Shown: positions 32,030 to 41,043 of the stretch, piece by piece | Layout: each line of letters starts with the position of its first letter | Numbering within the stretch: position 1 is the stretch's first letter | Source of the DNA: a virus | DNA: 64,000 nucleotides | Virus record (IMG/VR): IMGVR_UViG_3300047472_000237 | Coordinates: 18,788 to 82,787 of that record | Reading direction: 5' to 3' (one strand) | Notes under the pieces: generated by a model | Databases searched by the model: none | What the model saw: only the letters and a program-made list of their open reading frames with translations | What the model was told of the DNA's origin: nothing | Program-made: the position numbers and the translations under genes

Positions 32030-32104
32030 TGACGCGATGGTCCAGATGGTAGGGCCGTGGGCTCATAACCCGCTGCATCGAAGGTTCGACTCCTTCCGCG
32101 TCAG
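32030..32104 (+). tRNA. tRNA with CAU anticodon, initiator-like anticodon stem
   Basis: A 75-base cloverleaf: acceptor TGACGCG/CGCGTCA, D-arm with AGATGGTA loop, anticodon stem GTGGG/CCCGC with CAT at 32064-32066, and T-arm GAAGG-TTCGACT-CCTTC. CCA is not encoded. Three consecutive G:C pairs next to the anticodon loop are the hallmark of initiator tRNA, but the first pair is U1:A72 rather than the C1 A72 mismatch. There is one extra base before position 8. It starts eight bases after the previous stop codon and ends three bases before the next ATG. tRNA-Ile with modified CAU is an alternative. Confidence 0.85.
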
Positions 32105-32107
32105 CTT

Positions 32108-32521
32108 ATGTCGAAAATCTACCTCATCTGCCCCGTCCGCAACGTGTCGAAGGACCAACTCGATGCGATGACGCTCTACGTCGCCAGCCTCGAACGGGAT
32201 GGCCACACGGTCCACTTCCCGAACCGGGACGTCGACCAGAGCAACGACGACGGCGGCGTTCGCATCTGCGACGAGCACCGCGCGGCGATGCATGAGTGCG
32301 ATGAGGTGCACACCTTCTGGGATCCGCTTTCGTACGGCTCCCACTTCGACCTGGGCATGGCGTTCATGCTCAGCTACGCCCGTGAGCAGATGGGCGGGGC
32401 ACCGATCCGCTTCGTGGTGGCGAACCACACCGAGCGAGTGCCCGTGAAGTCCTTCCAGAATGTTCTCGTTCGCCTGTGTGAAAGTGAAGACGACTATGAC
32501 ATCGACTACCCCAATCATTGA
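32108..32521 (+). CDS. Nucleoside 2-deoxyribosyltransferase-like protein
   Basis: The 137-residue protein opens 'KIYLICPVRNVSKDQLDAM' and contains 'VHTFWDPLSYGSHFDLGMAFM', the nucleotide-binding pattern of the nucleoside deoxyribosyltransferase / DUF4406 fold. The usual catalytic Glu of 'FELG' is Asp here. Such proteins exchange or hydrolyse deoxynucleoside bases and could remove unmodified nucleotides or recycle 5-hydroxymethyl-dU. Its ATG is three bases after the tRNA 3' end and has no ribosome-binding site, so tRNA processing would leave a leaderless message. Confidence 0.65.
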   Translation: MSKIYLICPVRNVSKDQLDAMTLYVASLERDGHTVHFPNRDVDQSNDDGGVRICDEHRAAMHECDEVHTFWDPLSYGSHFDLGMAFMLSYAREQMGGAPIRFVVANHTERVPVKSFQNVLVRLCESEDDYDIDYPNH

Positions 32522-33104
32522 TCTCGACAAGGACAGCGGCAACGAGTTCCTCGAGCGGCTCGAGGGCATTGCCCAGAAGGACGTGGCCGGCCTGAAGAAG
32601 GCTGCGGAGTCCTACGGCCCAAGCTGGAAGCAGCGGGGCGGCGTCGGCGCGTTCATGATGCTCGCCCGCAAGTGGGATCGGATGGAGCAGCGGCTCAAGA
32701 AGCTCGGCGGACGGGTGTACGACATCTTCCACGGCATCGCCACCGACGACCGGGGCGAGGGCCTGATCGATGACGTCCGCGACCTCCGCCGCTACTTGCT
32801 CCTCGTCGAGGGCGAGATGGAGGCTCGCGGCTTCCAGGGCAAGGCCCAGCGCGACAACGCCGAAGCCTCGAAGGAGCTCAAGCAGTACCCGTTCACGACC
32901 CAGCTGATCCGCGTCGCCGGCACGTTCCAGATGGTCGTCAACACGGGGCGGCCCGGCCGCAACCTCGCCCTGGGCGTGACCACAGACCAGAACCAGGAGC
33001 CGGCGTACAACTTCCGCGTCCTCTTCGAGGTTCGAGACGACATGCGGCAGGAAGCCATCGACCAGCTGCGACTGATGGCGGACCATCTCGAGAAGGGGCA
33101 CTGA
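32496..33104 (+). CDS. Hypothetical protein, possible nucleotide-modification-associated domain
   Basis: The 202-residue helical protein contains 'YGPSWKQRGGVGAFMMLARKWDRMEQRLKKLGG' (about 35-67) and 'DIFHGIATDDRGEGLIDDVRDLRRYLLLVEGEM'. The general pattern, an all-helical domain with 'YG-SW' and 'DD-RDLRRYLLL', resembles MazG-like or Nmad1-type domains found in phages with modified DNA, but I am not certain. The start overlaps the previous gene by 26 bases and has a purine-rich ribosome-binding region. Confidence 0.5.
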   Translation: MTSTTPIIDLDKDSGNEFLERLEGIAQKDVAGLKKAAESYGPSWKQRGGVGAFMMLARKWDRMEQRLKKLGGRVYDIFHGIATDDRGEGLIDDVRDLRRYLLLVEGEMEARGFQGKAQRDNAEASKELKQYPFTTQLIRVAGTFQMVVNTGRPGRNLALGVTTDQNQEPAYNFRVLFEVRDDMRQEAIDQLRLMADHLEKGH

Positions 33105-33107
33105 GCC

Positions 33108-33728
33108 ATGGCCAGCAAACCCGGCCGCAAGATGATCAATTGGGACAAGGACGACTTCAGTCGCTTCCTCAAGATGGTCGCGTTCGTCGTGTACCACTAC
33201 GACGGGGAGCACTCCGTCAGTCGCCACTTCCGCCGGTTCTGCTGGATCCTGCCACAGCTGTCTCAGCGAGTGCTCGGCCGCGTAGTCACCTACGATGACG
33301 TGGTCGAGCACTTTCGTACGACGCAAACCCGAGAGGTCTCGGAGAACGCCATCTTCCAGCGAGGGGACAAGACTCAGCGGTATCAGGAGTTCAACTCGAT
33401 GCAGCACCTGGTCGTCGGTGCCTACCACGACCTGAAGGGACTGTCGCTCGAGGACGGACCCGAGATCGACACGGTTCGAGACTTCACCAACGACCAGCTT
33501 GCCTGGGCCGTCAAGCGGTACGGCAACGGCTGCTATTGGTGCAAGGCCCCGTTCAGCGACATGGTTGGAAAGGTCGCGGATCATTACGTTCCCCACTCCA
33601 AGGGTGGCAGGACGACGAAGGAAAACTGCCGTCCGTCGTGCCCGACCTGCAACGCGTCGAAGAGCGACATGATGCCAGACGAGTTCGTAGCCAAGCGGAT
33701 GGCTCTCGCGGCGCGGTGCCGGAAATGA
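33108..33728 (+). CDS. HNH endonuclease
   Basis: The 206-residue protein has a C-terminal HNH domain: 'CYWCKAPFSDMVGKVADHYVPHSKGGRTTKENCRPSCPTCNASKSD' region, with two zinc-binding Cys pairs, the metal His in 'DHYVP' and the Asn/His of the third motif. The N-terminal ~130 residues are helical and unrecognised. It may be a free-standing homing nuclease or a nuclease used in packaging or host DNA degradation. It starts three bases after the preceding gene. Confidence 0.72.
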   Translation: MASKPGRKMINWDKDDFSRFLKMVAFVVYHYDGEHSVSRHFRRFCWILPQLSQRVLGRVVTYDDVVEHFRTTQTREVSENAIFQRGDKTQRYQEFNSMQHLVVGAYHDLKGLSLEDGPEIDTVRDFTNDQLAWAVKRYGNGCYWCKAPFSDMVGKVADHYVPHSKGGRTTKENCRPSCPTCNASKSDMMPDEFVAKRMALAARCRK

Positions 33729-33733
33729 ATTCG

Positions 33734-33762
33734 TTGCCTGAGCGTTGAGCTTCAGGTACAAG
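33734..33762 (+). promoter_or_regulatory. Promoter TTGCCT-N17-TACAAG, near-leaderless
   Basis: The -10 box ends nine bases before the polymerase ATG at 33772; the untranslated leader is predicted to be about three bases with no ribosome-binding site. Confidence 0.7.
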
Positions 33763-33771
33763 GGTCGTCGA

Positions 33772-35694
33772 ATGTCGTTCAACAACATGCAACTCCCGCT
33801 GTGGAAACCGCAGCACGCCTGGCGTCCGACGCCTGTGAGCCAGATGCCCTCGTGGGCCGATGCCAAGCGCATCGCCATCGACATCGAGACGTACGACCCA
33901 CAGCTGCGTGACCTGGGCCCAGGAGTTCGACGCGGCGGGTACATCGTCGGCATCAGCTTCAAGATCGAGGACGGCCCAGGGCACTACCTGCCAGTGCGGC
34001 ACTTCGAAGACAACCTGCCCTCCGACCAGGTGTACGGCTACCTGCGCGAACAGGCGAAGCACTTCAAGGGCGACCTCGTCGGCGCGAACATCACCTATGA
34101 CCTCGACTACTTGTTCGAGCAGAAGGTGCTGTTCCCGCAGGTGCGTCGGTTCCGCGACGTTCAGGTCGCTGACCCACTGATCAACGAGCTCCACATGAGC
34201 TACTCGTTGGAGAACATCGCGACCCGCTACGGCCTTCCAGGCAAGGACGAGCGGATGCTGAAGGAGGGTGCAGCCGCCTACGGCGTGGACCCCAAGAAGG
34301 GCCTCTACAAGCTCCCCGGCCGCTACGTGGGCGACTACGCCATCCAGGACGTGGCGCTCCCTCTGATGGTGCTCCGCCGCCAGGAGCGGCTCATCGAGGA
34401 GCACGGCCTCGAACAGATCTACGACCTCGAGACCAGGCTGACCCCCGTCCTCCTGAAGATGCGCCGGCGCGGCGTCGCCATCGACCTCGGCCACCTTCAG
34501 AAGGTCGAGGACTGGTCGATCCAAGAGCAGACCGCCGCCCTCGAGAAGGTTCGCGAGCTCACGGGCGTACGCCTCGCCCTCGAGGACGTGAACAAGCCGC
34601 AGGCCCTCGTGCCGGCGCTGAAGCAGATCGGGTGCGACATCCCGAAGACGAGCCAGGGCAAGCCGTCCGTCCAGAAGGACTGGCTGAGGGGCCTGAAGCA
34701 CCCAATCGCCGACGCCCTGAACCGCGCTCGGAAGATGGACAAGCTGCGTGGCACCTTCTGTCGCAGCATCCGTGCTCACCTGGTCAACGGCCGGATCCAC
34801 GCCACGTTCAACCAGATGCGTCGCTCGAGCGACAGCGACCTCGACGATGACACGGGTGCCCGCTACGGCCGCCTGTCGTGCACCGACCCGAACCTCCAGC
34901 AGCAGCCGGCTCGTGACCCTGAGATCGGCAAGTTCTGGAGGAAGATCTATATCCCAGACGACGGCATGCTGTGGGCCGCGATGGACTATTCGCAGCAGGA
35001 GCCGCGAATCACGTACCACTACGCCTTCGCCTCGAAGTGTGCCGGCGCTGAGGTCATCGTCAAGCGGTTCAACGACGACCTGTCCGCTGACTCCCACACC
35101 GAAATGGCTCGTATCTGCTGGTCGGCCGCTGAGATCGAGGCCAACTTCAAGCAGCTGCGTGGCTACGCCAAGGAGATCTTCCTCGGCGTGACGTACGGCA
35201 TGGGCGGGGCGAAGCTGTGCAAGAAACTCGGCAAGCCGACCATCTGGAAGTTCAGCGACCGTCTCAAGAAACAGATCGAAGTTGCCGGCCCCGAAGGTCA
35301 GGCCATCCTGGACACCGTGGACAAGCGGATGCCCTTCCTCCGCGAACTGGCACGCAAGTGCGAGAACCGAGCGAAGAGCACCGGGAAGATCAAGACCCTC
35401 CTGGGCCGGCTCTGCCACTTCCCGCTCAAGGACGACGGTCAGGTCGACTGGGCACACAAGGCCCTGAACCGCCTGGTCCAAGGCAGCGCGGCCGACCAGA
35501 CGAAGCTCGCCGTCGTGACCTGCGACGACCTGGGCCTCGACCTCCAACTCCAGGTGCATGACGAAATCGACACTTCCGTGAACAGCCCAGAGCATGCCGA
35601 ACAGATCGCAAATGTGATGCGAACGTGTGTCCAGCTGGCTGTGCCCAGCAAGGTCGACGTCGAGATCGGCAAGTCCTGGGGCGATTCGATGTGA
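33772..35694 (+). CDS. DNA polymerase, family A with 3'-5' exonuclease
   Basis: The 640-residue replicative polymerase has an N-terminal proofreading domain with Asp37-Ile-Glu39 ('AIDIETYD') and 'NITYDLDYL', then the polymerase domain: motif A 'DYSQQEPRI' from Asp405, motif B with 'KEIFLGVTYGMGG', and motif C His596-Asp597-Glu598 ('QVHDEID'). It lacks a 5'-3' nuclease domain, as in T7-like polymerases. It would replicate the phage genome with the primase-helicase and RecJ downstream. ATG at 33772 is chosen over an upstream TTG that lies between the promoter hexamers. Confidence 0.93.
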   Translation: MSFNNMQLPLWKPQHAWRPTPVSQMPSWADAKRIAIDIETYDPQLRDLGPGVRRGGYIVGISFKIEDGPGHYLPVRHFEDNLPSDQVYGYLREQAKHFKGDLVGANITYDLDYLFEQKVLFPQVRRFRDVQVADPLINELHMSYSLENIATRYGLPGKDERMLKEGAAAYGVDPKKGLYKLPGRYVGDYAIQDVALPLMVLRRQERLIEEHGLEQIYDLETRLTPVLLKMRRRGVAIDLGHLQKVEDWSIQEQTAALEKVRELTGVRLALEDVNKPQALVPALKQIGCDIPKTSQGKPSVQKDWLRGLKHPIADALNRARKMDKLRGTFCRSIRAHLVNGRIHATFNQMRRSSDSDLDDDTGARYGRLSCTDPNLQQQPARDPEIGKFWRKIYIPDDGMLWAAMDYSQQEPRITYHYAFASKCAGAEVIVKRFNDDLSADSHTEMARICWSAAEIEANFKQLRGYAKEIFLGVTYGMGGAKLCKKLGKPTIWKFSDRLKKQIEVAGPEGQAILDTVDKRMPFLRELARKCENRAKSTGKIKTLLGRLCHFPLKDDGQVDWAHKALNRLVQGSAADQTKLAVVTCDDLGLDLQLQVHDEIDTSVNSPEHAEQIANVMRTCVQLAVPSKVDVEIGKSWGDSM

Positions 35695-35701
35695 GGACAA
35701 T

Positions 35702-35956
35702 ATGCTGACGACACTGCTGTACATCTTCCTCGGCTGCTTCATCGCCTCCGCCGCGATCGACGTGATCAAGCTGGCGTGCACCTGGGTGCTCTTCCTCGCC
35801 TGCCTCGTCCTGTACGACTGCACGTTCCTCTTCGCCACCTACGACGCCTGGACCGGCTGGTTCTGGGACAGCAAGAAGGGGCGGCTCTACGTGTTCCCCA
35901 TCCCGATGTTCGGCTTCTACTTCGACTTCAAAGAGGATCCCACTTATGTCATGTGA
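35702..35956 (+). CDS. Small membrane protein
   Basis: The 84-residue product has two overlapping hydrophobic stretches ('LLYIFLGCFIASAAIDVI' and 'LACTWVLFLACLVLYDCTFLF') followed by an aromatic-rich C-terminus. It sits between polymerase and dCMP deaminase genes, with AGGAC before its ATG, and overlaps the next gene by 11 bases. It could be a small inner-membrane protein; a holin is possible but unsupported. Confidence 0.5.
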   Translation: MLTTLLYIFLGCFIASAAIDVIKLACTWVLFLACLVLYDCTFLFATYDAWTGWFWDSKKGRLYVFPIPMFGFYFDFKEDPTYVM

Positions 35957-36503
35957 CAACACCGACGGCCCTTGCTCGTGCGGAGCCTGGCACAAACCTG
36001 GCGACGGCACGTTGGGGTACATCCAGCCCGCATTCAATACGTGGGACATCCGCTTCCTCGAGCTCTCCGACCACATTGCTCTCTGGAGCAAGGATCCGTC
36101 CACCAAGTGCGGCGCGGTCATCGTGCGGCCCGACCGCAGCGTGGTCAGCGTCGGCTACAACGGCTTCCCCCGTGGCATGAGCGACGCCCCGGAGCTCTAC
36201 GCCGACCGTGAGGTCAAGTACGACCGCGTCATCCACGCCGAAGTCAACGCGATGATGTCGGCCCACCAGAGTGTCAAGGGGTGCACGCTCTACACCAACG
36301 CCCCCTGCTGCTCACGCTGTGCCGTCCACATGATCCAGGCCGGCATCACCAAGTTTGTCTTCTGGTCGCCGCTCCCCGGCCAACGCGAGCGTTGGGGCAC
36401 CGACAAGTCGATCGGCTACATGCGAGAAGCCGGCGCGATCGTCATCGAAGTTTCACGCGGGCCGGCTGTATTGCCTGTTGCTCAAGAAACTCAACCAGGG
36501 TAA
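35946..36503 (+). CDS. dCMP deaminase
   Basis: The 185-residue zinc enzyme shows His97-Ala-Glu99 ('HAEVNAMM') and 'PCCSRCAVHMI' near 120-130, the zinc and catalytic site of deoxycytidylate deaminases, plus 'STKCGAVIVRPDRSVVSVGYNGFP'. It converts dCMP to dUMP, the substrate of the thymidylate-synthase homologue, and so links nucleotide supply to the modified-base pathway. An unusual N-terminal Cys-rich segment ('CDNTDGPCSCGAWH') precedes the domain. Its TAA stop is part of the next promoter's -10 box. Confidence 0.88.
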   Translation: MSCDNTDGPCSCGAWHKPGDGTLGYIQPAFNTWDIRFLELSDHIALWSKDPSTKCGAVIVRPDRSVVSVGYNGFPRGMSDAPELYADREVKYDRVIHAEVNAMMSAHQSVKGCTLYTNAPCCSRCAVHMIQAGITKFVFWSPLPGQRERWGTDKSIGYMREAGAIVIEVSRGPAVLPVAQETQPG

Positions 36504-36506
36504 ACT
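36478..36506 (+). promoter_or_regulatory. Promoter TTGCTC-N17-TAAACT, near-leaderless
   Basis: The -10 box TAAACT contains the TAA stop of the deaminase gene. It ends 12 bases before the nuclease ATG, which has no ribosome-binding site. Confidence 0.7.
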
Positions 36507-36518
36507 TCAACCCGCTGT

Positions 36519-36920
36519 ATGGCTGAAGCTGCACTCAACACCCGTATCTTGAAGGCTCTGAAGCACCTCAATGCGTTCCGCGTTGAGAACGCTTGCCTGC
36601 CGGGGACGCCTGACATCAACTTCACCCACGGGTGGATTGAAGCCAAGTATCTTCCGCGTTGGCCCTCCAAGGGCGGCGTTGTTGCGTGTCGTCACTTTCG
36701 CCCTGAGCAGAAGGCGTGGCACCTGAAGCACGCCCTGGCCGGCGGCGTGAGCTACGTCGTCATCCAGATCGACCGCACGGTCCTCGCCCTCGACGGCAAG
36801 GTGGCCGTCATGAAACTCGGGTCAACGACCGAGTCTGAGCTACGTGCCCTCGCCCTGGGCGTGTGGGAGAACAAACTTGACCCTGTGACCTTCGTGAAGG
36901 TCATGACGGAGCGCCGGTAA
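36519..36920 (+). CDS. PD-(D/E)XK nuclease (VRR-NUC/resolvase-like)
   Basis: The 133-residue protein contains Asp32 in 'GTPDINF' and Glu41-Ala-Lys43 in 'GWIEAKYL', the catalytic core of the PD-(D/E)XK nuclease fold, with 'RPEQKAWHLKHALAGG' following as in VRR-NUC domains. In phages such small enzymes resolve branched DNA or cut structured replication intermediates. It is next to the primase-helicase gene, whose ATG follows its TAA directly. Confidence 0.75.
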   Translation: MAEAALNTRILKALKHLNAFRVENACLPGTPDINFTHGWIEAKYLPRWPSKGGVVACRHFRPEQKAWHLKHALAGGVSYVVIQIDRTVLALDGKVAVMKLGSTTESELRALALGVWENKLDPVTFVKVMTERR

Positions 36921-39314
36921 ATGTCGTCTGTTGCACCCAATTACGAAGCATCGATCGAGTTCCTGCGGCGGTTCCACCCGAACCGCAACTGGGTGCTGAC
37001 GTCGATCTCCCTCGACAAGCGAAACATCTCGACGAAGACCTTCAACGAGGCCACGGCCGGCAAGTGCTTGGAATGGCTGAAGCTCGCTGGCTTCGAACGC
37101 AACATCTACTTCTCCGTTGGCGAAGTCGACAAGATCGTCGAGAAGAAGGCTGACCGCGAGGACATCAGCCGCGTTTGGTACCTCCACGTCGACATCGACC
37201 CCCGCGCGGGCGAGGACATCGAGTCAGAGCAGAAGCGGGCGTTGGCCCTCCTCCAGAACCCGCCCGGCCTCCAGGCCCCGACAGTCATCACGTTCTCCGG
37301 CGGCGGCTACCAAGCCTTCTGGGCACTCCGTGAGCCGTTCGAAACGAAGAACACCCTGGAGCTCGCCGAAGAGGCGAAGCTGTACAACCTCCAGATCGAA
37401 ATCGCCTTGGGCGCGGACAACGTCCACAACATCGACCGCATCATGCGGTTGCCGGGCACGCTGAACCGCCCCGACGCCCTCAAGGTCAAGAAGGGCCGCA
37501 AGCCGGCGCTGGCCCAGGTGGTCGAGTGGCACGAGGACCGAACGTACACGCTCGCTCAGTTCACGAAGGCCCCGCTGGTGCAGACCGGCGAAGCCGGCTT
37601 CATCGGAACGGCTGGCGGCACCAGCAAGCCGAAGGTCAAGGTCAGCGGCAACGTGCGTCGTATCGAGTCCGTGGACGAGCTCCCCGAGCAGGTCAGCGGG
37701 CGTGCCAAGGTCATCATCTGCCAGGGCGTCGACCCCGACGAGCCGACCAAGTTCGCCGGCCGCAGCGAGTGGTTGTTCTATGTCTGCTGCGAGCTCGTTC
37801 GTGGCGGCTGTGACGACGACACGATCTACTCGATCATCACCGATCCGAAGTTCGAGATCTCGAAGTCTGTGCTCGACAAGGGCAGCATGACCGAGAAGTA
37901 TGCCCTCCGCCAGATCGAACGGGCACGCGAGGACGCCCACGACCCTGACCTCCGCGCGATGAACGAGCAGTTTGCCGTCATCAGCAACTGGTCGGGCAAG
38001 TGCCGCGTCGTCGAAGAGCAGTTCGACGAGTCCATGGGTCGGTTCCGTCTGACCAAGCAGACGTTCGAGGACTTCCGCAACCGCCTGATGCACCGCAAGA
38101 AGACGGTGGGCCAGAACGTACGCGGCGAGGACATCACGCGCGGGATGGGCGAGTGGTGGCTACAGGAGTCTGGCCGCCGGCAGTTCGACAAGATCGTGTT
38201 CGCCCCCGGCAAGGATGTTCCCGGCAGCTACAACCTGTGGCGCGGCTTTGCGTGCGACGCCCGCCCCGGCGACTGCTCGCTGTTCCTGACCCACCTTCGC
38301 GAGAACATCTGCCAAGGCAATGAGGTCCACTACGACTACCTCATCAAGTGGATGGCTCGAGCCGTTCAGATGCCCGACAGCCCAGGGTACTCCAGCGTGG
38401 TGTTCCGTGGCGGCCAGGGCACTGGCAAGTCGTTCGTCGCCAAGACGCTCGGCTCGCTGTTCGGTCGCCACTTCATGCAGGTCACCGACCCGAAGCACCT
38501 GGTCGGCTCGTTCAACAGCCACTTGCGTGACTGCGTGTTCCTGTTCGGTGACGAGGCGTTCTACGCCGGCGACAAGAAGCACGAGTCAGTGCTCAAGATG
38601 CTGATCACGGAAGAGATGATCACGATCGAAGCCAAGGGCGTCGACGCGGAAGTGTCCGGCAACTGCATCCACCTGATGATGGCGTCGAACGACGCCTGGG
38701 TGGTGCCCGCCGGTATGGACGACCGCCGCTTCTTCGTGCTCGACGTCGGCATCAAGTCGAAGAACGACGCCTCATACTTCCAGGCGATCAACGACCAGCT
38801 GCGGGCCGGGGGCCGCGAGGCGCTCCTCCACCACCTGCTCACGCTCGACCTCAAGGGGTACGAAGTCCGCAACGTGCCGAAGACGGCCGCCCTCCAGCAG
38901 CAGAAGATGTTCAGCATGGGCAGCCAGGACGGCTGGTGGTTCGAGAAGCTACGCGACGGCCGGCTCCTCGCCGAGCACGGCGACTGGCGTCTCGAGGTTG
39001 TGGTCAACGACCTGCACCAGGACTTCCTCGACTACTGCCGCCAGTTCAACGTGGCACGGCGCGGCACTGCCTTCTCGCTCCGCCAGACGATCGAGGGTTT
39101 CCTGCCGAAGGGCCTCCTGGGCAAGTATCAGACGAACTCGCCCGTCGAGACCACCACGCCGTCGGGCGAGAAGAAGATGATCCCCCGCCCGTACTGGTAT
39201 CGCATTCCGTCGCTGGAAGTCTGTCGCAAGCACTGGGACGAGAACTTCGGCGGCCCCTACGACTGGGAAAGTGTCGAGATGCGGAACGTACCGCAGACCC
39301 CGGAAGTCTTCTAA
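36921..39314 (+). CDS. Primase-helicase (AEP-type primase plus SF3-like helicase)
   Basis: The 797-residue protein fuses two replication activities. The N-terminal ~270 residues form a RepB-like archaeo-eukaryotic primase ('YLHVDIDPRAGED' near 90, 'TFSGGGYQAFWAL', 'NIDRIMRLPGTLN'). The C-terminal part holds a DUF5906-type helicase with Walker A 'GGQGTGKS' (about 497-504), Walker B 'CVFLFGDEAFY', and 'LMMASNDAWVVPAGMDDRRFF' (sensor and arginine finger). It would start replication and unwind DNA for the family A polymerase. Confidence 0.87.
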   Translation: MSSVAPNYEASIEFLRRFHPNRNWVLTSISLDKRNISTKTFNEATAGKCLEWLKLAGFERNIYFSVGEVDKIVEKKADREDISRVWYLHVDIDPRAGEDIESEQKRALALLQNPPGLQAPTVITFSGGGYQAFWALREPFETKNTLELAEEAKLYNLQIEIALGADNVHNIDRIMRLPGTLNRPDALKVKKGRKPALAQVVEWHEDRTYTLAQFTKAPLVQTGEAGFIGTAGGTSKPKVKVSGNVRRIESVDELPEQVSGRAKVIICQGVDPDEPTKFAGRSEWLFYVCCELVRGGCDDDTIYSIITDPKFEISKSVLDKGSMTEKYALRQIERAREDAHDPDLRAMNEQFAVISNWSGKCRVVEEQFDESMGRFRLTKQTFEDFRNRLMHRKKTVGQNVRGEDITRGMGEWWLQESGRRQFDKIVFAPGKDVPGSYNLWRGFACDARPGDCSLFLTHLRENICQGNEVHYDYLIKWMARAVQMPDSPGYSSVVFRGGQGTGKSFVAKTLGSLFGRHFMQVTDPKHLVGSFNSHLRDCVFLFGDEAFYAGDKKHESVLKMLITEEMITIEAKGVDAEVSGNCIHLMMASNDAWVVPAGMDDRRFFVLDVGIKSKNDASYFQAINDQLRAGGREALLHHLLTLDLKGYEVRNVPKTAALQQQKMFSMGSQDGWWFEKLRDGRLLAEHGDWRLEVVVNDLHQDFLDYCRQFNVARRGTAFSLRQTIEGFLPKGLLGKYQTNSPVETTTPSGEKKMIPRPYWYRIPSLEVCRKHWDENFGGPYDWESVEMRNVPQTPEVF

Positions 39315-39321
39315 GGACAAC

Positions 39322-41040
39322 ATGTCACAACTACGATGGATCGTTGACGCCGAGAACTTGTCGGCACAGAACTGTTACGGCTCCAAGCTGGGAGTCCACC
39401 CGCTGGTCGGGCAGATGCTCGTGAACCGGGGCATCAACAACATCCCGGAGGCGTACAACTTCCTGAACCCGAACCTCAGAGATCTCCACGATCCGATGCT
39501 CATGCACGACATGCAGCGGGCCGTGCTCCGGATCCGCGAGGCGATCCTGAAGGGCGAGAAGATTGCCGTGTTCGGAGACTACGACGTCGACGGCGTGACG
39601 GCCAGCGCGACCATGTTCCACGCCCTGACGTACTTCGGCGTGTCGCCCCGCATGTACATCCCCCACCGGCTCAACGAAGGCTACGGCATCAGCCCGCAAG
39701 CCATCGAGACCCTGGCGGCCGAAGGCGTCAAGCTGATCATCAGCGTCGACTGCGGCGTCACGGCCGTGGAGCCGGCGGCGAAGGCACACGAGCTCGGCGT
39801 CGACCTGGTCGTGACCGACCACCACCAGTGGAAGGACGAGCTCCCGAAGTGCTACGCCATCGTCCACCCGCGCCTCGACAACAAGTACCCCAACCCAGAG
39901 CTCTGCGGAGCCGGCGTGGCCCACAAGGTCGCCTGGGCCTTGGGCAAGGCCATGGAGGGCTCAGAGCGGGTCGCTCCGGCGTACGGAGAGCTCCTACAAC
40001 AGCTGCTGGCGTTTACCGCCCTCGGCACCATCGCAGACGTCGTACCGCTCATCGGCGAGAACCGGGTCATCGCCCACCACGGCCTGAAGCGGCTCCCTGA
40101 GAGCGTGTTCAAGGGCCTGCGGGCGCTCATCGTGTCGGCCGGCCTCGACGGCGCGGACATCGACGGCTACCACGTCGGATTCTGTCTGGCGCCACGTCTC
40201 AACGCAGCTGGCCGCCTGGGCCATGCCCTGACCGCCCTGAAGATGCTGACCACCGACACGTGGGAGGAAGCACTCGAGACGGGCAAGTATCTCGAGCAGG
40301 AGAACAAGGCACGACAGGACACCGAGCGAGCAATCGTCAAGGAGGCGAAGGCCCAGGCGGAAGCAGAGTTCCCCGGCGCGACCGCGTTGGTGCTCACTGG
40401 CAAGGACTGGCACAGCGGCGTCGTCGGCATCGTGGCCAGTCGCGTCATCGACGAGCGGTACTGCCCGACCATCGTGCTGGTCGACAGCGGCGACGAACTC
40501 CACGGCTCTTGCCGCAGCATCGAGGGGTTCAACCTGTACGACGCCCTGAAGGCATGCGAGCACCACCTCATCCGCTGGGGCGGTCACGCCATGGCGGCCG
40601 GCATCAAGCTGAAGGCAGAGAACCTCGACGCCTTCCGCAGCGAGCTCCAGGCGTACGTGACCGAGCACTGCCCGCCTGAGCTCCTCCAGCGGCGGCTCCT
40701 CATCGACGCGTGGGCGACCATCGACCAGCTGACCGAGAAGCTGATCGACGACATGAACAAGCTGGGGCCGTTCGGCCAGGCCAACCGCAAGGTCATGCTG
40801 GCACTGAAGGACGCGGTCATCGTCGAGTCCCGCGCGATCGGCAAGGAGGGCAAGCACCTCAGCCTGATGATCTCGCAGAAGGGTCGCAAGATCAAGGCCA
40901 TTGCCTTCGGCCGGGGCGACGACGCACATCTGGTCCCCACGGACACGCGAGTCGACATTGCGGCCGAGCCGACTATCAACGAGTGGCGCGGCCGTCGTAA
41001 CGTGGAATTATTGGTTCGAGACATCGTAGTGAGGGGATAA
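39322..41040 (+). CDS. recJ: Single-stranded-DNA exonuclease RecJ
   Basis: The 572-residue protein is close to full-length bacterial RecJ. Motifs: 'GDYDVDGVTAS' (Asp86, Asp88, Asp90), 'SVDCGVTA', 'VTDHHQW' (Asp166-His-His), 'APRLNAAGRLGHA' and the DHHA1 signature 'GKDWHSGVVGIVASR' and 'GGHAMAAGI', then an OB-like C-terminus. It degrades ssDNA 5'-3' in recombination and repair. Phages carrying an entire RecJ usually use recombination-linked replication. Start ATG has an AAGGA site six bases upstream. Confidence 0.93.
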   Translation: MSQLRWIVDAENLSAQNCYGSKLGVHPLVGQMLVNRGINNIPEAYNFLNPNLRDLHDPMLMHDMQRAVLRIREAILKGEKIAVFGDYDVDGVTASATMFHALTYFGVSPRMYIPHRLNEGYGISPQAIETLAAEGVKLIISVDCGVTAVEPAAKAHELGVDLVVTDHHQWKDELPKCYAIVHPRLDNKYPNPELCGAGVAHKVAWALGKAMEGSERVAPAYGELLQQLLAFTALGTIADVVPLIGENRVIAHHGLKRLPESVFKGLRALIVSAGLDGADIDGYHVGFCLAPRLNAAGRLGHALTALKMLTTDTWEEALETGKYLEQENKARQDTERAIVKEAKAQAEAEFPGATALVLTGKDWHSGVVGIVASRVIDERYCPTIVLVDSGDELHGSCRSIEGFNLYDALKACEHHLIRWGGHAMAAGIKLKAENLDAFRSELQAYVTEHCPPELLQRRLLIDAWATIDQLTEKLIDDMNKLGPFGQANRKVMLALKDAVIVESRAIGKEGKHLSLMISQKGRKIKAIAFGRGDDAHLVPTDTRVDIAAEPTINEWRGRRNVELLVRDIVVRG

Positions 41041-41043
41041 CTG

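Noticed and set aside
35702-35956. Holin
   Set aside because: The two hydrophobic stretches are compatible, but the gene lies among replication genes and no endolysin is next to it; the evidence is too thin.
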